Positions 1 through 8,764 of a stretch of 64,000 nucleotides of DNA are shown here, in pieces. The stretch covers positions 118,573 to 182,572 of the forward strand of contig JAYZAS010000012.1 in assembly GCA_036339585.1 (NCBI GenBank). Reading direction: 5' to 3'. Position numbers and translations under genes: made by a program. Position 1 is the first letter of the stretch. Each line of letters starts with the position of its first letter. Under the pieces are notes generated by a model. That model did not search any database and was not told the DNA's origin. It was given only the letters and a program-made list of their open reading frames with translations. The DNA comes from Pseudomonadota bacterium. GTDB lineage: Bacteria > Pseudomonadota > Alphaproteobacteria > UBA8366.

Positions 1-280
1 TTTCTGGGTCAAGCTCCACATTAAAACGGCGCTGATAATAAGCGGCCATTGCTTTTCTTAACCCCGGAATTCCACGGCTGTTAGAATAACGATGTGTCTT
101 GGGGTCTTTAACGCTTTCTACTAACTTATCCACGATGTGCTGAGGGGTTGCGCTATCTGGATTTCCCATACCAAAATCAATTATATCTTCCCCTGACGCT
201 CGCGCCTCCGCCTTCATTTGATTGACTGCAGTGAACACGTAAGGCGGCAACCTTTTTATGCGATAAAAATTATCGTCCAT
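1..280 (-). CDS. alaC: Glutamate-pyruvate aminotransferase AlaC, N-terminal part (cut by window edge)
   Basis: Class I/II PLP-dependent aminotransferase that makes alanine from pyruvate and glutamate. Only the first 93 codons lie in the window and the rest runs off the left edge, so the PLP lysine cannot be seen. The visible part reads [10 protein letters not shown], then [13 protein letters not shown], then [17 protein letters not shown], which follows the E. coli AlaC N-terminus closely, including the substrate-binding GNPD turn. The ATG at 280 is the natural start. A related LL-diaminopimelate aminotransferase is the main alternative. It lies downstream of the OmpA-like gene on the same strand, with 98 bases between. 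Confidence 0.85.
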   Translation of the reverse strand, partial: MDDNFYRIKRLPPYVFTAVNQMKAEARASGEDIIDFGMGNPDSATPQHIVDKLVESVKDPKTHRYSNSRGIPGLRKAMAAYYQRRFNVELDPE

Positions 281-378
281 TAGTTATTCCAGTAACTAGA
301 ATGTTAAAATAGCGCCAGTGTGCTACTCATGTAACCCTGAACTCTTACGTCGTCGACATACAATTTACTTACGAATGC

Positions 379-1833
379 CTACATACCACTAACATATTGT
401 AAATAAACCTCCGCGCGGCGATTTCCAGCCGCACCATTTGGGGAATATTCGGCATAGACTGGACTATCTGCACCGTGAGCTACCACGTCAATATATTTCG
501 CTGGAACTCCATTTCTAACTAACTCCGCAGCTACGGAGTTTGCACGATCGAGCGACACTTTGAAATTAACTAATTTGCCGCGCCCTGAGTTCCTGCTTGC
601 AGTTATTCCGCTAGAATGCCCAACTATCCTGATAGCGCCGCCGGTCTCCTCAAACATCGCTACAACATCATGCACGACTGCACGATCTCTAGCTTGAAGC
701 CGAGATGATCCATTATCAAAATAAATCGTTGCGACCTGAACCGTTTGAGGGACCCTACTCAAGGGCATGCTCGTTTCAACCAAACCTGTATTTTCATTTC
801 CAATTTCCTGAGCCACAGCTTTTGAGGGAGCTTGAACAGTGGAGGGTCGCTCAGTCAGAGCAGGTGGGGATGGCGGTGGGTCGGATTTACGATGTGCCAC
901 CTTTGGCACTTCAGCAACAACACGCGGCCTGCCCACAGGCGTTGCAAACTGTTTTTCAGAATCTCTTTGATATGCTGTTGGAGGCGGAGGCGGAGGCACT
1001 ATCCCAGGCACTGGAGTTTGGGATTTTTTCGAATTTAATGATGCATTCAGTGGCCTTTTTTTATTAGCAATACCCGGCGGCGATACCGTGCCATCTGAAG
1101 TACCACCCTTTATCACGGCAGGCGACGCTATGGGTCGCGGTGCCTGAACCTTAGCTGTTTCTGTTGTCAGAGCGTTTGCACGGCCTGGGCTACTCAATAC
1201 CTTCTGCGGCGAGGCAAGATCTGACTTTTTCGCGCTATTTGGCGTAACGTTCAATTTCGGAGCGCTCACTCTCTGGGCTTCAACTTCGGATACTGGCGCC
1301 GCATTTGGCGGAGGTGGAGTAACAGCTGAAGATGCTCTAAGTACTTTATCGGTATACTGAGCATTTTCACTGTCAGCAACCAAGCCATCTGCGAGCTTTT
1401 TGTGCTGGATCCGGCGTATTAAAGCTGCCTCGCTTGTGGGCCGGTCTGGAATATTACCAAGCTTTGGATAACTTTTGTCCAGCCGATTATCACCATACAG
1501 CATGCTTGAAGGGTTTTTCGCAGACCTCGATTTGCGTCTTGAATCAGTCTTACCATTCAGTTTAGGAACTTTTGTTTCCACCTCTTCAAGATCTTTCGCT
1601 TCACCTGTATTTTTTTTGCTTGTTAAATAGGTTTTTCCTTCGACCTTTTCATCTTCGTCATCAATCCAGTTTAAGGGATTAATCATCGTAGCCGCATCTA
1701 CCACCCCATCACTGACGGCATCCATTGTGCTACAGGCCCCCAGCATTGCCCCCATTACAATAGCTGTGCAAACCCGAAGCTGGCAAAGCAGTTGCTCGAC
1801 ACAGAAGGCACTAGCACTTATTGATCTAATCAC
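379..1833 (-). CDS. OmpA-family lipoprotein with long proline-rich linker
   Basis: Predicted outer-membrane lipoprotein of 484 residues. The N-terminus has a signal sequence ending in the lipobox L31-G-A-C34. About residues 40-360 are low-complexity, rich in Pro, Ser, Lys and Ala with several PPPP runs, which suggests a flexible periplasm-spanning linker. The C-terminus (about 365-480) is an OmpA-like peptidoglycan-binding domain: ATIYFDNGSSRL, then IRIVGHSSG, then SLDRANSVAAELVRNGV and the closing NRRAEVYL. A Pal-like role tethering the outer membrane to peptidoglycan is inference. A shorter start at Met27 would leave too little signal peptide, so the longer start is kept. An opposite-strand 120-codon frame inside it is a shadow. 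Confidence 0.8.
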   Translation of the reverse strand: MIRSISASAFCVEQLLCQLRVCTAIVMGAMLGACSTMDAVSDGVVDAATMINPLNWIDDEDEKVEGKTYLTSKKNTGEAKDLEEVETKVPKLNGKTDSRRKSRSAKNPSSMLYGDNRLDKSYPKLGNIPDRPTSEAALIRRIQHKKLADGLVADSENAQYTDKVLRASSAVTPPPPNAAPVSEVEAQRVSAPKLNVTPNSAKKSDLASPQKVLSSPGRANALTTETAKVQAPRPIASPAVIKGGTSDGTVSPPGIANKKRPLNASLNSKKSQTPVPGIVPPPPPPTAYQRDSEKQFATPVGRPRVVAEVPKVAHRKSDPPPSPPALTERPSTVQAPSKAVAQEIGNENTGLVETSMPLSRVPQTVQVATIYFDNGSSRLQARDRAVVHDVVAMFEETGGAIRIVGHSSGITASRNSGRGKLVNFKVSLDRANSVAAELVRNGVPAKYIDVVAHGADSPVYAEYSPNGAAGNRRAEVYLQYVSGM

Positions 1834-2016
1834 TCGCTTTAACCTTCCTAAACAAGTCTTTTTGCATAGATACCATATCAGTGCCTGACCTTACGAATTC
1901 AATGGTGTAAGGTAGACATTGAAAGGAAATTAGCGTCTCTGATAAGTAAATATAAAAGTAATAACTTATCGTCTAAAATTAAATGCAAAATGTAGACCAA
2001 GTATAGGCAAAAAATC

Positions 2017-3825
2017 ATGGGTGATCAATCAGGCAACGAACGAAAGGCACCAGACCCGGTCGAATACTCACGAGTTTGGATAGATATAGCCTCTAAAAGT
2101 CAAAAAATCGTAGCTGAGCTCGTGCGGCGTCAGCAAGCCAAGGGTTATAAAGAACAATTTGCAGATCCCCTAAATGTCAGCCATGCCTTTATAGAATTCA
2201 CCCGCCAAGTCATGAACAATCCAGTTAAATTGGCACAAAACCAGCTCGCACTCTGGCAAAAACAAATGGTCCTTTGGCAAAATACCGCTGACAAAATTGC
2301 TGGAAAAAATACTGAACCAACGATTATCCCATCTCAAAGTGACTTTCGTTTCCGTGACAACGATTGGCATGAAAATATTGTTTTTGACTTCATAAAACAG
2401 TCGTATTTGCTCACTGCGCGTTGGATGCAAGATACTGTCAAAAATACTGACGGCCTTGATGAAAAAACAATGCAGAAATTGGATTTTTATACACGTCAAT
2501 TTGCTGATGCGATGGCTCCAACCAATTTTGTAATGACCAACCCTAAGGTGCTGAGGGAAACAATCGAGCGTGGAGGTCAAAACCTAGTCCATGGGCTAGA
2601 CAACCTAATAGAGGATATAGAGAATAGTGAAGATCAGCTGCGGATTAAAATGGTTGAGGAAAATGCCTTTGAGGTCGGAAAGGATTTAGCGACCAGTCCC
2701 GGGAAGGTAGTCTATCAAAATGAACTGTTGCAACTCATCCAGTACAACCCCACAACGCCGACAGTCAGCAAAACACCGCTCCTAATAATACCTCCGTGGA
2801 TTAACAAATATTACATATTAGACCTGCAAGAAAAGAATTCATTCGTAAAATGGGCAATTAGTCAGGGGTTAACAATTTTTATGGTTTCGTGGGTCAACCC
2901 AGACGAAAAATTGTCTGAAAAGACTTTCGAGGATTATATCACAAAAGGCCCTCTAGCATGCCTGGAAGCTATACAAAAAGCCACTGGGGAAACAGGCATC
3001 AATGTGATCGGTTATTGCCTCGGAGGAACGCTACTCGCCGCAACATTGGCGCTTATGGAAAGAAAAAACAAAAAATTAACGCTATCCATAAAATCTGCAA
3101 CATTTTTCACGACGATGGTTGATTTTGAGCGAGCTGGCGAATTGGGTATCTTTATTGATGAAGAACAGCTTTCCCAACTTGAGACAAAAATGAATGCTCA
3201 GGGCTATCTTAAAGGAACAGAGATGGCAGCTACATTTAATATGCTACGAGCTAACGATTTAATTTGGTCTTTCGTCATTAACAACTACTTGATGGGACGT
3301 GACCCGTTCCCATTTGATCTGCTTTTTTGGAACTCAGATAGCACTCGTATGCCGGCAGCAATGCATAGTTTTTATCTGCGTAAAATGTATTTGGAAAACA
3401 AATTAATCAAAAAAGATGCACTCAATTTTTGTGATACGCCGATTGATCTGGCACAAATTAAGACCCCTTGCTTTATTCTATCTGCCCAGGATGATCATAT
3501 AGCACCATGGAAATCTACATACGCGGCCATGCGAATCTTCAAAGGCCCGACGAGGTTCTGCCTCGCAACTTCCGGGCATATCGCAGGAGTTATTAATCCT
3601 CCGTGTGCAGCTAAATATTCGTATTGGTCGAACCCTAAAAATCCCGAAACTCCAGAGGCTTGGCTGAAAGATGCTACCGAGTGTCCCGGCTCCTGGTGGC
3701 CAGAGTGGGCCAAATGGTTAAAAACATTTAGCGGCGTCGAAATTGAAGCGCGTATTCCTGGGGAAGGAGCTCTTGATGTTATCGAGGATGCGCCTGGCTC
3801 TTATGTTCTGACAAAGGCCGACTAA
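2017..3825 (+). CDS. phaC: Class I poly(3-hydroxyalkanoate) synthase
   Basis: Cytoplasmic granule-bound enzyme that polymerises (R)-3-hydroxyacyl-CoA into polyester storage material. At 602 residues it has the normal length for a class I enzyme. An alpha-helical N-terminal domain is followed by an alpha/beta-hydrolase core with the lipase-like box G-Y-C334-L-G-G. The catalytic aspartate is D493 in SAQDDHIAPW and the general base is H521 in SGHIAGVINPP. It is transcribed away from the OmpA-like gene and converges on argC with only 11 bases between. No phaA, phaB, phasin or PhaR gene lies nearby, so precursor supply and granule proteins must be encoded elsewhere. Confidence 0.95.
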   Translation: MGDQSGNERKAPDPVEYSRVWIDIASKSQKIVAELVRRQQAKGYKEQFADPLNVSHAFIEFTRQVMNNPVKLAQNQLALWQKQMVLWQNTADKIAGKNTEPTIIPSQSDFRFRDNDWHENIVFDFIKQSYLLTARWMQDTVKNTDGLDEKTMQKLDFYTRQFADAMAPTNFVMTNPKVLRETIERGGQNLVHGLDNLIEDIENSEDQLRIKMVEENAFEVGKDLATSPGKVVYQNELLQLIQYNPTTPTVSKTPLLIIPPWINKYYILDLQEKNSFVKWAISQGLTIFMVSWVNPDEKLSEKTFEDYITKGPLACLEAIQKATGETGINVIGYCLGGTLLAATLALMERKNKKLTLSIKSATFFTTMVDFERAGELGIFIDEEQLSQLETKMNAQGYLKGTEMAATFNMLRANDLIWSFVINNYLMGRDPFPFDLLFWNSDSTRMPAAMHSFYLRKMYLENKLIKKDALNFCDTPIDLAQIKTPCFILSAQDDHIAPWKSTYAAMRIFKGPTRFCLATSGHIAGVINPPCAAKYSYWSNPKNPETPEAWLKDATECPGSWWPEWAKWLKTFSGVEIEARIPGEGALDVIEDAPGSYVLTKAD

Positions 3826-3836
3826 AAAAGACGTTT

Positions 3837-4919
3837 CTAAGGAAATAAAGTTAATTGGTCGAGCCCCATGGTTTCAGGCAAGCCACACATCACATTCATA
3901 TTTTGAATTGCCTGACCTGCTGCACCCTTCACTAAGTTGTCGGTTACTGACACTATTATGGCACGACCGGGCAATCGGTCATTACTAACGCTCATATGAC
4001 ACCGATTAGAACCCCTAACATCGCGTGTTGAAGGGGCACCGTCCTGAAGCACGTGAACAAAAGGTTCTCCTGAATAGCGGTTTTTTAAGCAAGCACGAAG
4101 ATCTTTCGCCGTCGCTTTACCTGTGAGCCGAACATAGATAGTGGCAAGTATTCCCCTGTTCATCGGTATTAGGTGGGGCGTGAATGATACTAACACTTGA
4201 CTATTAGCGGCTCTGCTAAGCTCTTGGTCAATTTCAGGGGCATGACGGTGAGCACCTATACCATAGGCATTTGTTCCCTCACTCACTTCCGTATGCAGAT
4301 TTGCCTGTTTTTCCGAACGCCCTGCGCCGCTGACACCTGATTTTGCATCAATTATAATGTCATCCTTGGCTATAAGACCTTCTTCAAGAAGCGGAATAAG
4401 CGGTAACTCTGCAGTGGTTGTATAGCACCCCGGATTGGCACAGAGTCGACTATTACGAATGGAAGCACGATAGATTTCAGTTAGCCCGTATACTGCTTCA
4501 GCTTGAAGATCAGGCGCTTGATGGGAATGCCCATACCATCTAGCATAAAGGTTAACGTCTCTTAATCGAAAATCAGCTGACAGATCGACAATTTTTTTCT
4601 CTGGGTAATTCTTCAAAAATGTACTTATTACCTCTTGTGTCGTACCATGAGGTAAGGCGCAGAATATCGCATCCGCTACAGAAACATCTATCTCACTGAT
4701 AGAAACCAGATCTGGCAATGAGAGATGAGCAAGGTGCGGAAATACCGACGCTATCGTTTTGCCCGAATGCCGGTCAGCAGTTACAAACTTTATTTCCATT
4801 ACATCATGATTATACACCAAGCGTATCAGCTCGGCGCCCGTATAACCCGAAGCACCCAATATACCAACTGAGATAGGGGGTGTCGAACCGGCTTTATTTA
4901 TTTTAGTTGTGAATGCCAT
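3837..4919 (-). CDS. argC: N-acetyl-gamma-glutamyl-phosphate reductase
   Basis: Third step of arginine biosynthesis: NADPH reduction of N-acetylglutamyl phosphate to the semialdehyde. The N-terminal Rossmann fold begins VGILGASGYTGAEL. The catalytic cysteine is C165 in the ANPGCY motif, and the C-terminal part carries FTPHLIPMNRG and the closing AGQAIQNMNVM, all standard for ArgC. The 360 residues match the family. It lies downstream of rplM-rpsI on the same strand, the usual alphaproteobacterial order, but is separated from rpsI here by a small uncharacterised gene and 182 bases. Confidence 0.96.
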   Translation of the reverse strand: MAFTTKINKAGSTPPISVGILGASGYTGAELIRLVYNHDVMEIKFVTADRHSGKTIASVFPHLAHLSLPDLVSISEIDVSVADAIFCALPHGTTQEVISTFLKNYPEKKIVDLSADFRLRDVNLYARWYGHSHQAPDLQAEAVYGLTEIYRASIRNSRLCANPGCYTTTAELPLIPLLEEGLIAKDDIIIDAKSGVSGAGRSEKQANLHTEVSEGTNAYGIGAHRHAPEIDQELSRAANSQVLVSFTPHLIPMNRGILATIYVRLTGKATAKDLRACLKNRYSGEPFVHVLQDGAPSTRDVRGSNRCHMSVSNDRLPGRAIIVSVTDNLVKGAAGQAIQNMNVMCGLPETMGLDQLTLFP

Positions 4920-5101
4920 GTTCCATTAACCGTATGCAGCAAATCTTTATTCAGACCTCTAGCTTAATTCGGACTTTTACCTAATATTTAATGGAATGAA
5001 AGGCAAGAAGGTGTTTTTCTAACAACACAAGGGGCAATACCAATATTCACGGCCACGTACGCCAAAATCATTGTCCTAAATAATATATGATTTTTTTCCC
5101 T

Positions 5102-5401
5102 CTATGAATTTTTTGAAGCCCGGGGAATAGGCACCCAGTCGGCTGCAGCAACTGTTTCCCTGAAATCATCTTTGTTAAAACAAACCTCAGATCTTATGCC
5201 AATAGTCTCTAGGGTAAACCATTCCCCCGCTTTCACCAATGCACTGGCGCCTCCATTTCCCAGATACATTGACTCCGCATCGTGACCATCCGGTGAGATA
5301 GTCAAAACTACGTTATCACCATTGGTAACCTTAAGTTCTACATCACGGTCCGATGATCGCCATGACAAATATCGTTCCAAATCAAGAATAATTTTTTTCA
5401 T
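5102..5401 (-). CDS. Uncharacterised 99-residue protein between rpsI and argC
   Basis: No family recognised. The protein is soluble and acidic, with no signal peptide, membrane segment or cysteine pair. It starts MKKIILDLERYLSWRSS, followed by a run of predicted beta strands (DVELKVTNGDNVVLTIS; SALVKAGEWFTLETIG), which gives an all-beta look faintly like a small cupin. That resemblance is impression only. The ATG has a GAG four bases upstream. Its place between rpsI (104 bases upstream) and argC suggests cotranscription with the ribosomal genes. Codon use looks like that of its neighbours. Confidence 0.6.
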   Translation of the reverse strand: MKKIILDLERYLSWRSSDRDVELKVTNGDNVVLTISPDGHDAESMYLGNGGASALVKAGEWFTLETIGIRSEVCFNKDDFRETVAAADWVPIPRASKNS

Positions 5402-5504
5402 AGCTCAAATGACAGACTTATTCGTGTGTGTGCACCAACCACAAGAACAAGCAACCCATAAAACAATCGGCACCTTTTTCCGATTATTTACTAGATGACG
5501 CCCT

Positions 5505-6086
5505 TTACCGTTTAGAGAATTGGAAAGACCGTCTTGCCTTACGTTTTCCATATTTTTTCCGCTCAACAACCCGGGAGTCCCGAGTTAAAAAGCCACCTTG
5601 TTTCAAGGTTGGACGTAGTGTGGGTTCAAAATTAACCAGCGCTTTCGAAATCCCATGACGAACGGCGCCAGCTTGCCCCGAGAGTCCACCGCCGGTAACT
5701 GTGCACGTCACATCATACTGATTATGACGAGCAGCCGCCTGAAAAGGCTGATCAATAACCATTCTTAAAACTGGGCGAGCGAAATATCTCTCAATTTCAC
5801 GACCATTCACCTTTACCACTCCACTACCAGGCTTTATCCATACCCGTGCTACAGCATTTTTACGCTTACCTGTAGCATAAGCACGCCCTTGCTCGTCTAG
5901 CTGGGGTACTGCAGGCTCACTAATATCTAAAGATTTCTCATTACCCACTGCGTCAGCGAGAGCAGAGAGGTCATCAATTTTAGATCCAGTTCCACTTTCC
6001 GTTTTAACCAACTTCGACCCAGCACTTAGGCCTGCAACAGGCATATCAGAAGCTGGTGCCTCCTGCTTTTCTAAATCATCAGCCAT
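5505..6086 (-). CDS. rpsI: 30S ribosomal protein S9
   Basis: Small-subunit protein whose C-terminal tail reaches the P-site tRNA. The conserved core starts at [19 protein letters not shown] (about residue 69) and ends with the basic tail [16 protein letters not shown]. At 193 residues it has a roughly 65-residue acidic, low-complexity N-terminal extension, as is common in alphaproteobacterial S9. It starts two bases after the rplM stop, so the two are translated as a pair. Confidence 0.97.
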   Translation of the reverse strand: MADDLEKQEAPASDMPVAGLSAGSKLVKTESGTGSKIDDLSALADAVGNEKSLDISEPAVPQLDEQGRAYATGKRKNAVARVWIKPGSGVVKVNGREIERYFARPVLRMVIDQPFQAAARHNQYDVTCTVTGGGLSGQAGAVRHGISKALVNFEPTLRPTLKQGGFLTRDSRVVERKKYGKRKARRSFQFSKR

Positions 6087-6088
6087 GC

Positions 6089-6553
6089 CTAAGAACTCCG
6101 TTTATTTTTGTTGTTCATAGAAGCAATGTCTAGCTCCTGCGGCTTTTGCGCATCGTGGGGGTGTTCTGCTCCAGCATAAACTTTAAGATTTGAAAGTTGT
6201 GTCCTGCCCAAAGAACCGCTTGGTACCATCCGCTGAACTGCTTTTACCACAACCTTGCCGGGGTTTTTACCCGCAAAAATTTCTTCCGGTGTCTCTGACT
6301 TTATGCCGCCCGGGTAACCTGTGTGACGAAAATAAACCTTGTTGTTCTTTTTCTTGCCAGTCATTGCCACTTTTTCAGCATTGATGACTATTACGTTATC
6401 TCCACAATCCACGTGTGGCGTATAACTCGCCTTATGTTTTCCTCGCAAAATATTTGCTATTATAGACGCCATTCGGCCAAGAACTAATCCCTCAGCGTTG
6501 ACCAAAAACCATTTTTTTTCAACCTCGGCAGGTTTCATTGAGTATGTTTTCAT
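6089..6553 (-). CDS. rplM: 50S ribosomal protein L13
   Basis: Early-assembling large-subunit protein. It reads [21 protein letters not shown], then [30 protein letters not shown], then [24 protein letters not shown], the standard L13 sequence. The open frame extends to an ATG at 6598, but the ATG at 6553 is preferred. It gives the family's normal N-terminus, has GGAA upstream, and lies just after a TTGACA-type promoter that would exclude the upstream ATG from the transcript. It heads the rplM-rpsI pair. Confidence 0.95.
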   Translation of the reverse strand: MKTYSMKPAEVEKKWFLVNAEGLVLGRMASIIANILRGKHKASYTPHVDCGDNVIVINAEKVAMTGKKKNNKVYFRHTGYPGGIKSETPEEIFAGKNPGKVVVKAVQRMVPSGSLGRTQLSNLKVYAGAEHPHDAQKPQELDIASMNNKNKRSS

Positions 6554-6594
6554 AGTTTGTTTCCGACAGGCTAAAAACACCGATTTCCGGCAGT

Positions 6595-6623
6595 ACATAG
6601 GACAAAAGAAGACCCAGTGTCAA
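6595..6623 (-). promoter_or_regulatory. Candidate rplM promoter
   Basis: On the minus strand a perfect TTGACA (6618-6623) is followed by 17 bases and then CTATGT (6595-6600), or TATGTA with an 18-base spacer. Transcription would begin near 6588, about 35 bases before the rplM ATG at 6553. The -35 box is strong and the -10 box weak. This is prediction from sequence only. Confidence 0.4.
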
Positions 6624-7119
6624 TAAACCTTATGTTAATTTTATTAAATAAAATCATACAAATGCAAGACGGTATTCAGATACCGCGTCTTTTACTTACG
6701 ACGTTTTGGTGCATAACTTGTTATTGACAGATATCAGTGGCGAAAAAAGGCGTTTACCTTTCCCTGACCAATAATTGTGAGATAAAATACAGATCGCAAA
6801 ATCAAAAGTTTTGATATGAGCGACAAGTAGGCACAATTGAGTTCCGCATAAGGATCACTTAAGGCCCATTGCCTTTCTAATCAAAGCGGATTGGCGCCCT
6901 AAAGCTTATTTTTAAGTTTTCGAGCAGCTCGGTCGTGCTCCCTAGCATCTTATTCTCTGCCCATTGATAGCTTTTGAAACTAATTGAGCCAGACAAGAAT
7001 TTGGAATACTTCTTGTTGAGATTATCGATGAAGAATTTAATTTGAAGCGTAATTAAAATCAAATGTGCCAACTTGAAGACGAACAAGCTATATTAGCAAC
7101 ATTCCATTATAAGGCAGAC
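6624..7119. other. Divergent intergenic region with no recognised gene
   Basis: About 500 bases between rplM and the CoA-binding protein gene. An imperfect hairpin lies at 6665-6690 (AAGACGGTAT pairing with ATACCGCGTCTT, two-base bulge). A plus-strand TTGACA occurs near 6724. A 69-codon minus-strand frame at 6877-7086 has no recognisable similarity and was not called. I see no tRNA or known RNA here. Confidence 0.5.
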
Positions 7120-7200
7120 ATGATACGAGAATTCTATAGATCGTCGCGTACGGTAAATACGGCTGCACCAGACGAGGTCAGGCCGGAATACCTGACATGA
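7120..7200 (+). CDS. Possible 26-residue leader peptide coupled to the next gene
   Basis: An ATG at 7120 with AAGG five bases upstream opens a frame reading MIREFYRSSRTVNTAAPDEV and ending ACATGA. Its stop overlaps the start of the CoA-binding gene (ATGATG at 7197). The ribosome-binding site and overlap suggest translational coupling, but the peptide is too short to recognise and has no proven family. It could equally be chance. Confidence 0.25.
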   Translation: MIREFYRSSRTVNTAAPDEVRPEYLT

Positions 7201-7631
7201 TGCCCTTGTCAGAATCCAATTCTACCTCGGATGTGGTTATAAAAAGAATTCTTAAGACCACACGTACAATCGCGTTGATAGGTGCGAGCGACAAGCCAGA
7301 TAGACCGAGTTATGCCGTGATGAAATATTTAAAAATGCAGGGTTATCAGGTAATTCCGGTAAATCCATTCAAAACCGGCAAAGAAATCTTGGGAGAGCTC
7401 GTTTTTGGAAGTCTTTCTGAAATTACCACGCCAATAGATATGGTCGATATCTTTCGCAAACCTGATGAAGTCGGACAAATAATTGATGCGGCGATTGCTG
7501 TAGATGCAAAAGCTATATGGATGCAAATTGGTGTCGTAAACCAAGAGGCGGCAAAACGCGCCACAGCTGCCGGTATACCGGTCATAATGGACAGATGTCC
7601 GAAAATTGAGATACCTCGCTTAAAAATTTGA
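7197..7631 (+). CDS. CoA-binding domain protein (YccU/COG1832 family)
   Basis: Small cytoplasmic protein of 144 residues with a single Rossmann-like CoA-binding domain. Key parts are TIALIGASDKPDRPSYAVMKYL (nucleotide-binding turn), YQVIPVNP, the middle DMVDIFRKPDEV and the end VIMDRCPKIE, all typical of the family. The physiological role is not established in general. In many alphaproteobacteria this gene neighbours metY and rplM, and rplM is next door here. The start is ATGATG, with either Met possible. It precedes the nadQ-like gene by 25 bases on the same strand. Confidence 0.85.
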   Translation: MMPLSESNSTSDVVIKRILKTTRTIALIGASDKPDRPSYAVMKYLKMQGYQVIPVNPFKTGKEILGELVFGSLSEITTPIDMVDIFRKPDEVGQIIDAAIAVDAKAIWMQIGVVNQEAAKRATAAGIPVIMDRCPKIEIPRLKI

Positions 7632-7656
7632 TCGGAGAGCAAAGAGTGATAACTGT

Positions 7657-8625
7657 ATGGTAGCTTTGGATATAAACATCGGACTTAATGCTGTTATTAT
7701 GGCCGTTACCGAGGGTGCACCGAGAGTATTAACCGTTCATAAGGGCGTACTATCCGAATATGCGCCCGCCGAAGATCGCCCCACAGCGCTTCCGTTCGGT
7801 CCATTTGAACCAAATAGACACAGGACACTTGAATTAGGTCTTCGGGAGTGGGTAGAAGAACAAACCGGCCTGAGCCTTGGGTACGTGGAACAACTTTATA
7901 CTTTTGGTGATCGTAACCGTGATCCCCGCGAGAGAGCTGATGGATCGAGGGTGGTCTCGATTGGTTATCTTGCATTGGTAAGAGAAAACTCACCTTTCAG
8001 AACCAAAGATGCTGAATGGGTGAATTGTTATGATTTTTTACCCTGGGAGGATTGGCGAAGCGGTCGACCACCACTACTAGACCAATTTATTTTTCCTGCT
8101 CTCGAACAATGGATTATGGCCGAACCAGAAGAGCAAGCACAGAGAGCTGAACGCACCTCAATTGCATTTGCGACAACTGACTCACGTTGGGATATTGAAA
8201 GAGTTTTAGATCGATATGAGCTTCTATATGAGGCAGGACTGGTAGTAGAAGCCAAACGTGATGCGGTACTCAAAAAAACCGAAGCTGGTGTTGGACGTTC
8301 TTTTGCTCTTGACCACCGGCGAATGCTAGCAACAGCACTTGCACGTGTCCGGGGGAAAATAAAATATAGACCGTTAGTTTTCGAGTTATTGGCGCCAACC
8401 TTCACACTGCTTAAGCTGCAAAATGTGGTTGAAGCTTTATCTGGTGTTCGACTACATAAGCAAAATTTTCGCCGCCTTGTCACAAACAATAGGTTAGTTG
8501 AACAAACCGGCAAACTGGATACGGAGAGCAGAGGTCGACCTGCTGCCTTATTTCAATTTCGGCGAGATGCCGTTCGTGAACGCTCTCAACCGGGTGTCGG
8601 GCTCCCAGTTCGCCAATCACCATAA
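7657..8625 (+). CDS. nadQ: NadQ-type transcriptional regulator of NAD biosynthesis
   Basis: 322-residue protein with an N-terminal Nudix-like half (LNAVIMAVTEGAPRVLTV, then FGPFEPNRHRTLELGLREWVEEQTG) and a C-terminal winged-helix half (about 220-310, ELLAPTFTLLKLQNVVEALSG to FRRLVTNNRLVEQTGK). This matches COG4111, named NadQ from comparative genomics as the NAD-pathway repressor of alphaproteobacteria. The Nudix box is not intact, consistent with ligand sensing rather than hydrolysis. It lies directly upstream of nadA-nadC with a strong palindrome in the gap, which supports the assignment. The effector and target are inference. Confidence 0.8.
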   Translation: MVALDINIGLNAVIMAVTEGAPRVLTVHKGVLSEYAPAEDRPTALPFGPFEPNRHRTLELGLREWVEEQTGLSLGYVEQLYTFGDRNRDPRERADGSRVVSIGYLALVRENSPFRTKDAEWVNCYDFLPWEDWRSGRPPLLDQFIFPALEQWIMAEPEEQAQRAERTSIAFATTDSRWDIERVLDRYELLYEAGLVVEAKRDAVLKKTEAGVGRSFALDHRRMLATALARVRGKIKYRPLVFELLAPTFTLLKLQNVVEALSGVRLHKQNFRRLVTNNRLVEQTGKLDTESRGRPAALFQFRRDAVRERSQPGVGLPVRQSP

Positions 8626-8712
8626 ACTAACGCGCGTTTTATAATAATCGCAGGCATAGGTATAACAGAATTTCGCCTATTGCTAATTGGGACCGACCAT
8701 TATATACTATAT

Positions 8713-8733
8713 ATATACTCAATTTGACTATAT
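8713..8733. promoter_or_regulatory. Inverted repeat, candidate NadQ operator for nadA-nadC
   Basis: The left arm ATATACTCAA, one T, then the right arm TTGACTATAT give a 21-base palindrome with 9 of 10 pairs matching. It lies 31 bases before the nadA ATG in an AT-rich gap just downstream of the nadQ-like gene, where a repressor site would be expected. Assignment to NadQ rests on position and symmetry only. Confidence 0.55.
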
Positions 8734-8764
8734 TTAATATTTTTATCCGAGTAAAATTTTAGAT

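Noticed and set aside
705..1067. 120-codon plus-strand frame
   Set aside because: Lies wholly inside the OmpA-family lipoprotein gene and mirrors its proline-rich repeats; no family or start signal.
6877..7086. 69-codon minus-strand frame between rplM and the CoA-binding gene
   Set aside because: No ribosome site, AT-driven composition and no resemblance to any family. A nearby alternative frame gives a protein-like stretch (DAREHDRAARKLKNKL near 6895-6945), but with stops and no recognisable family.
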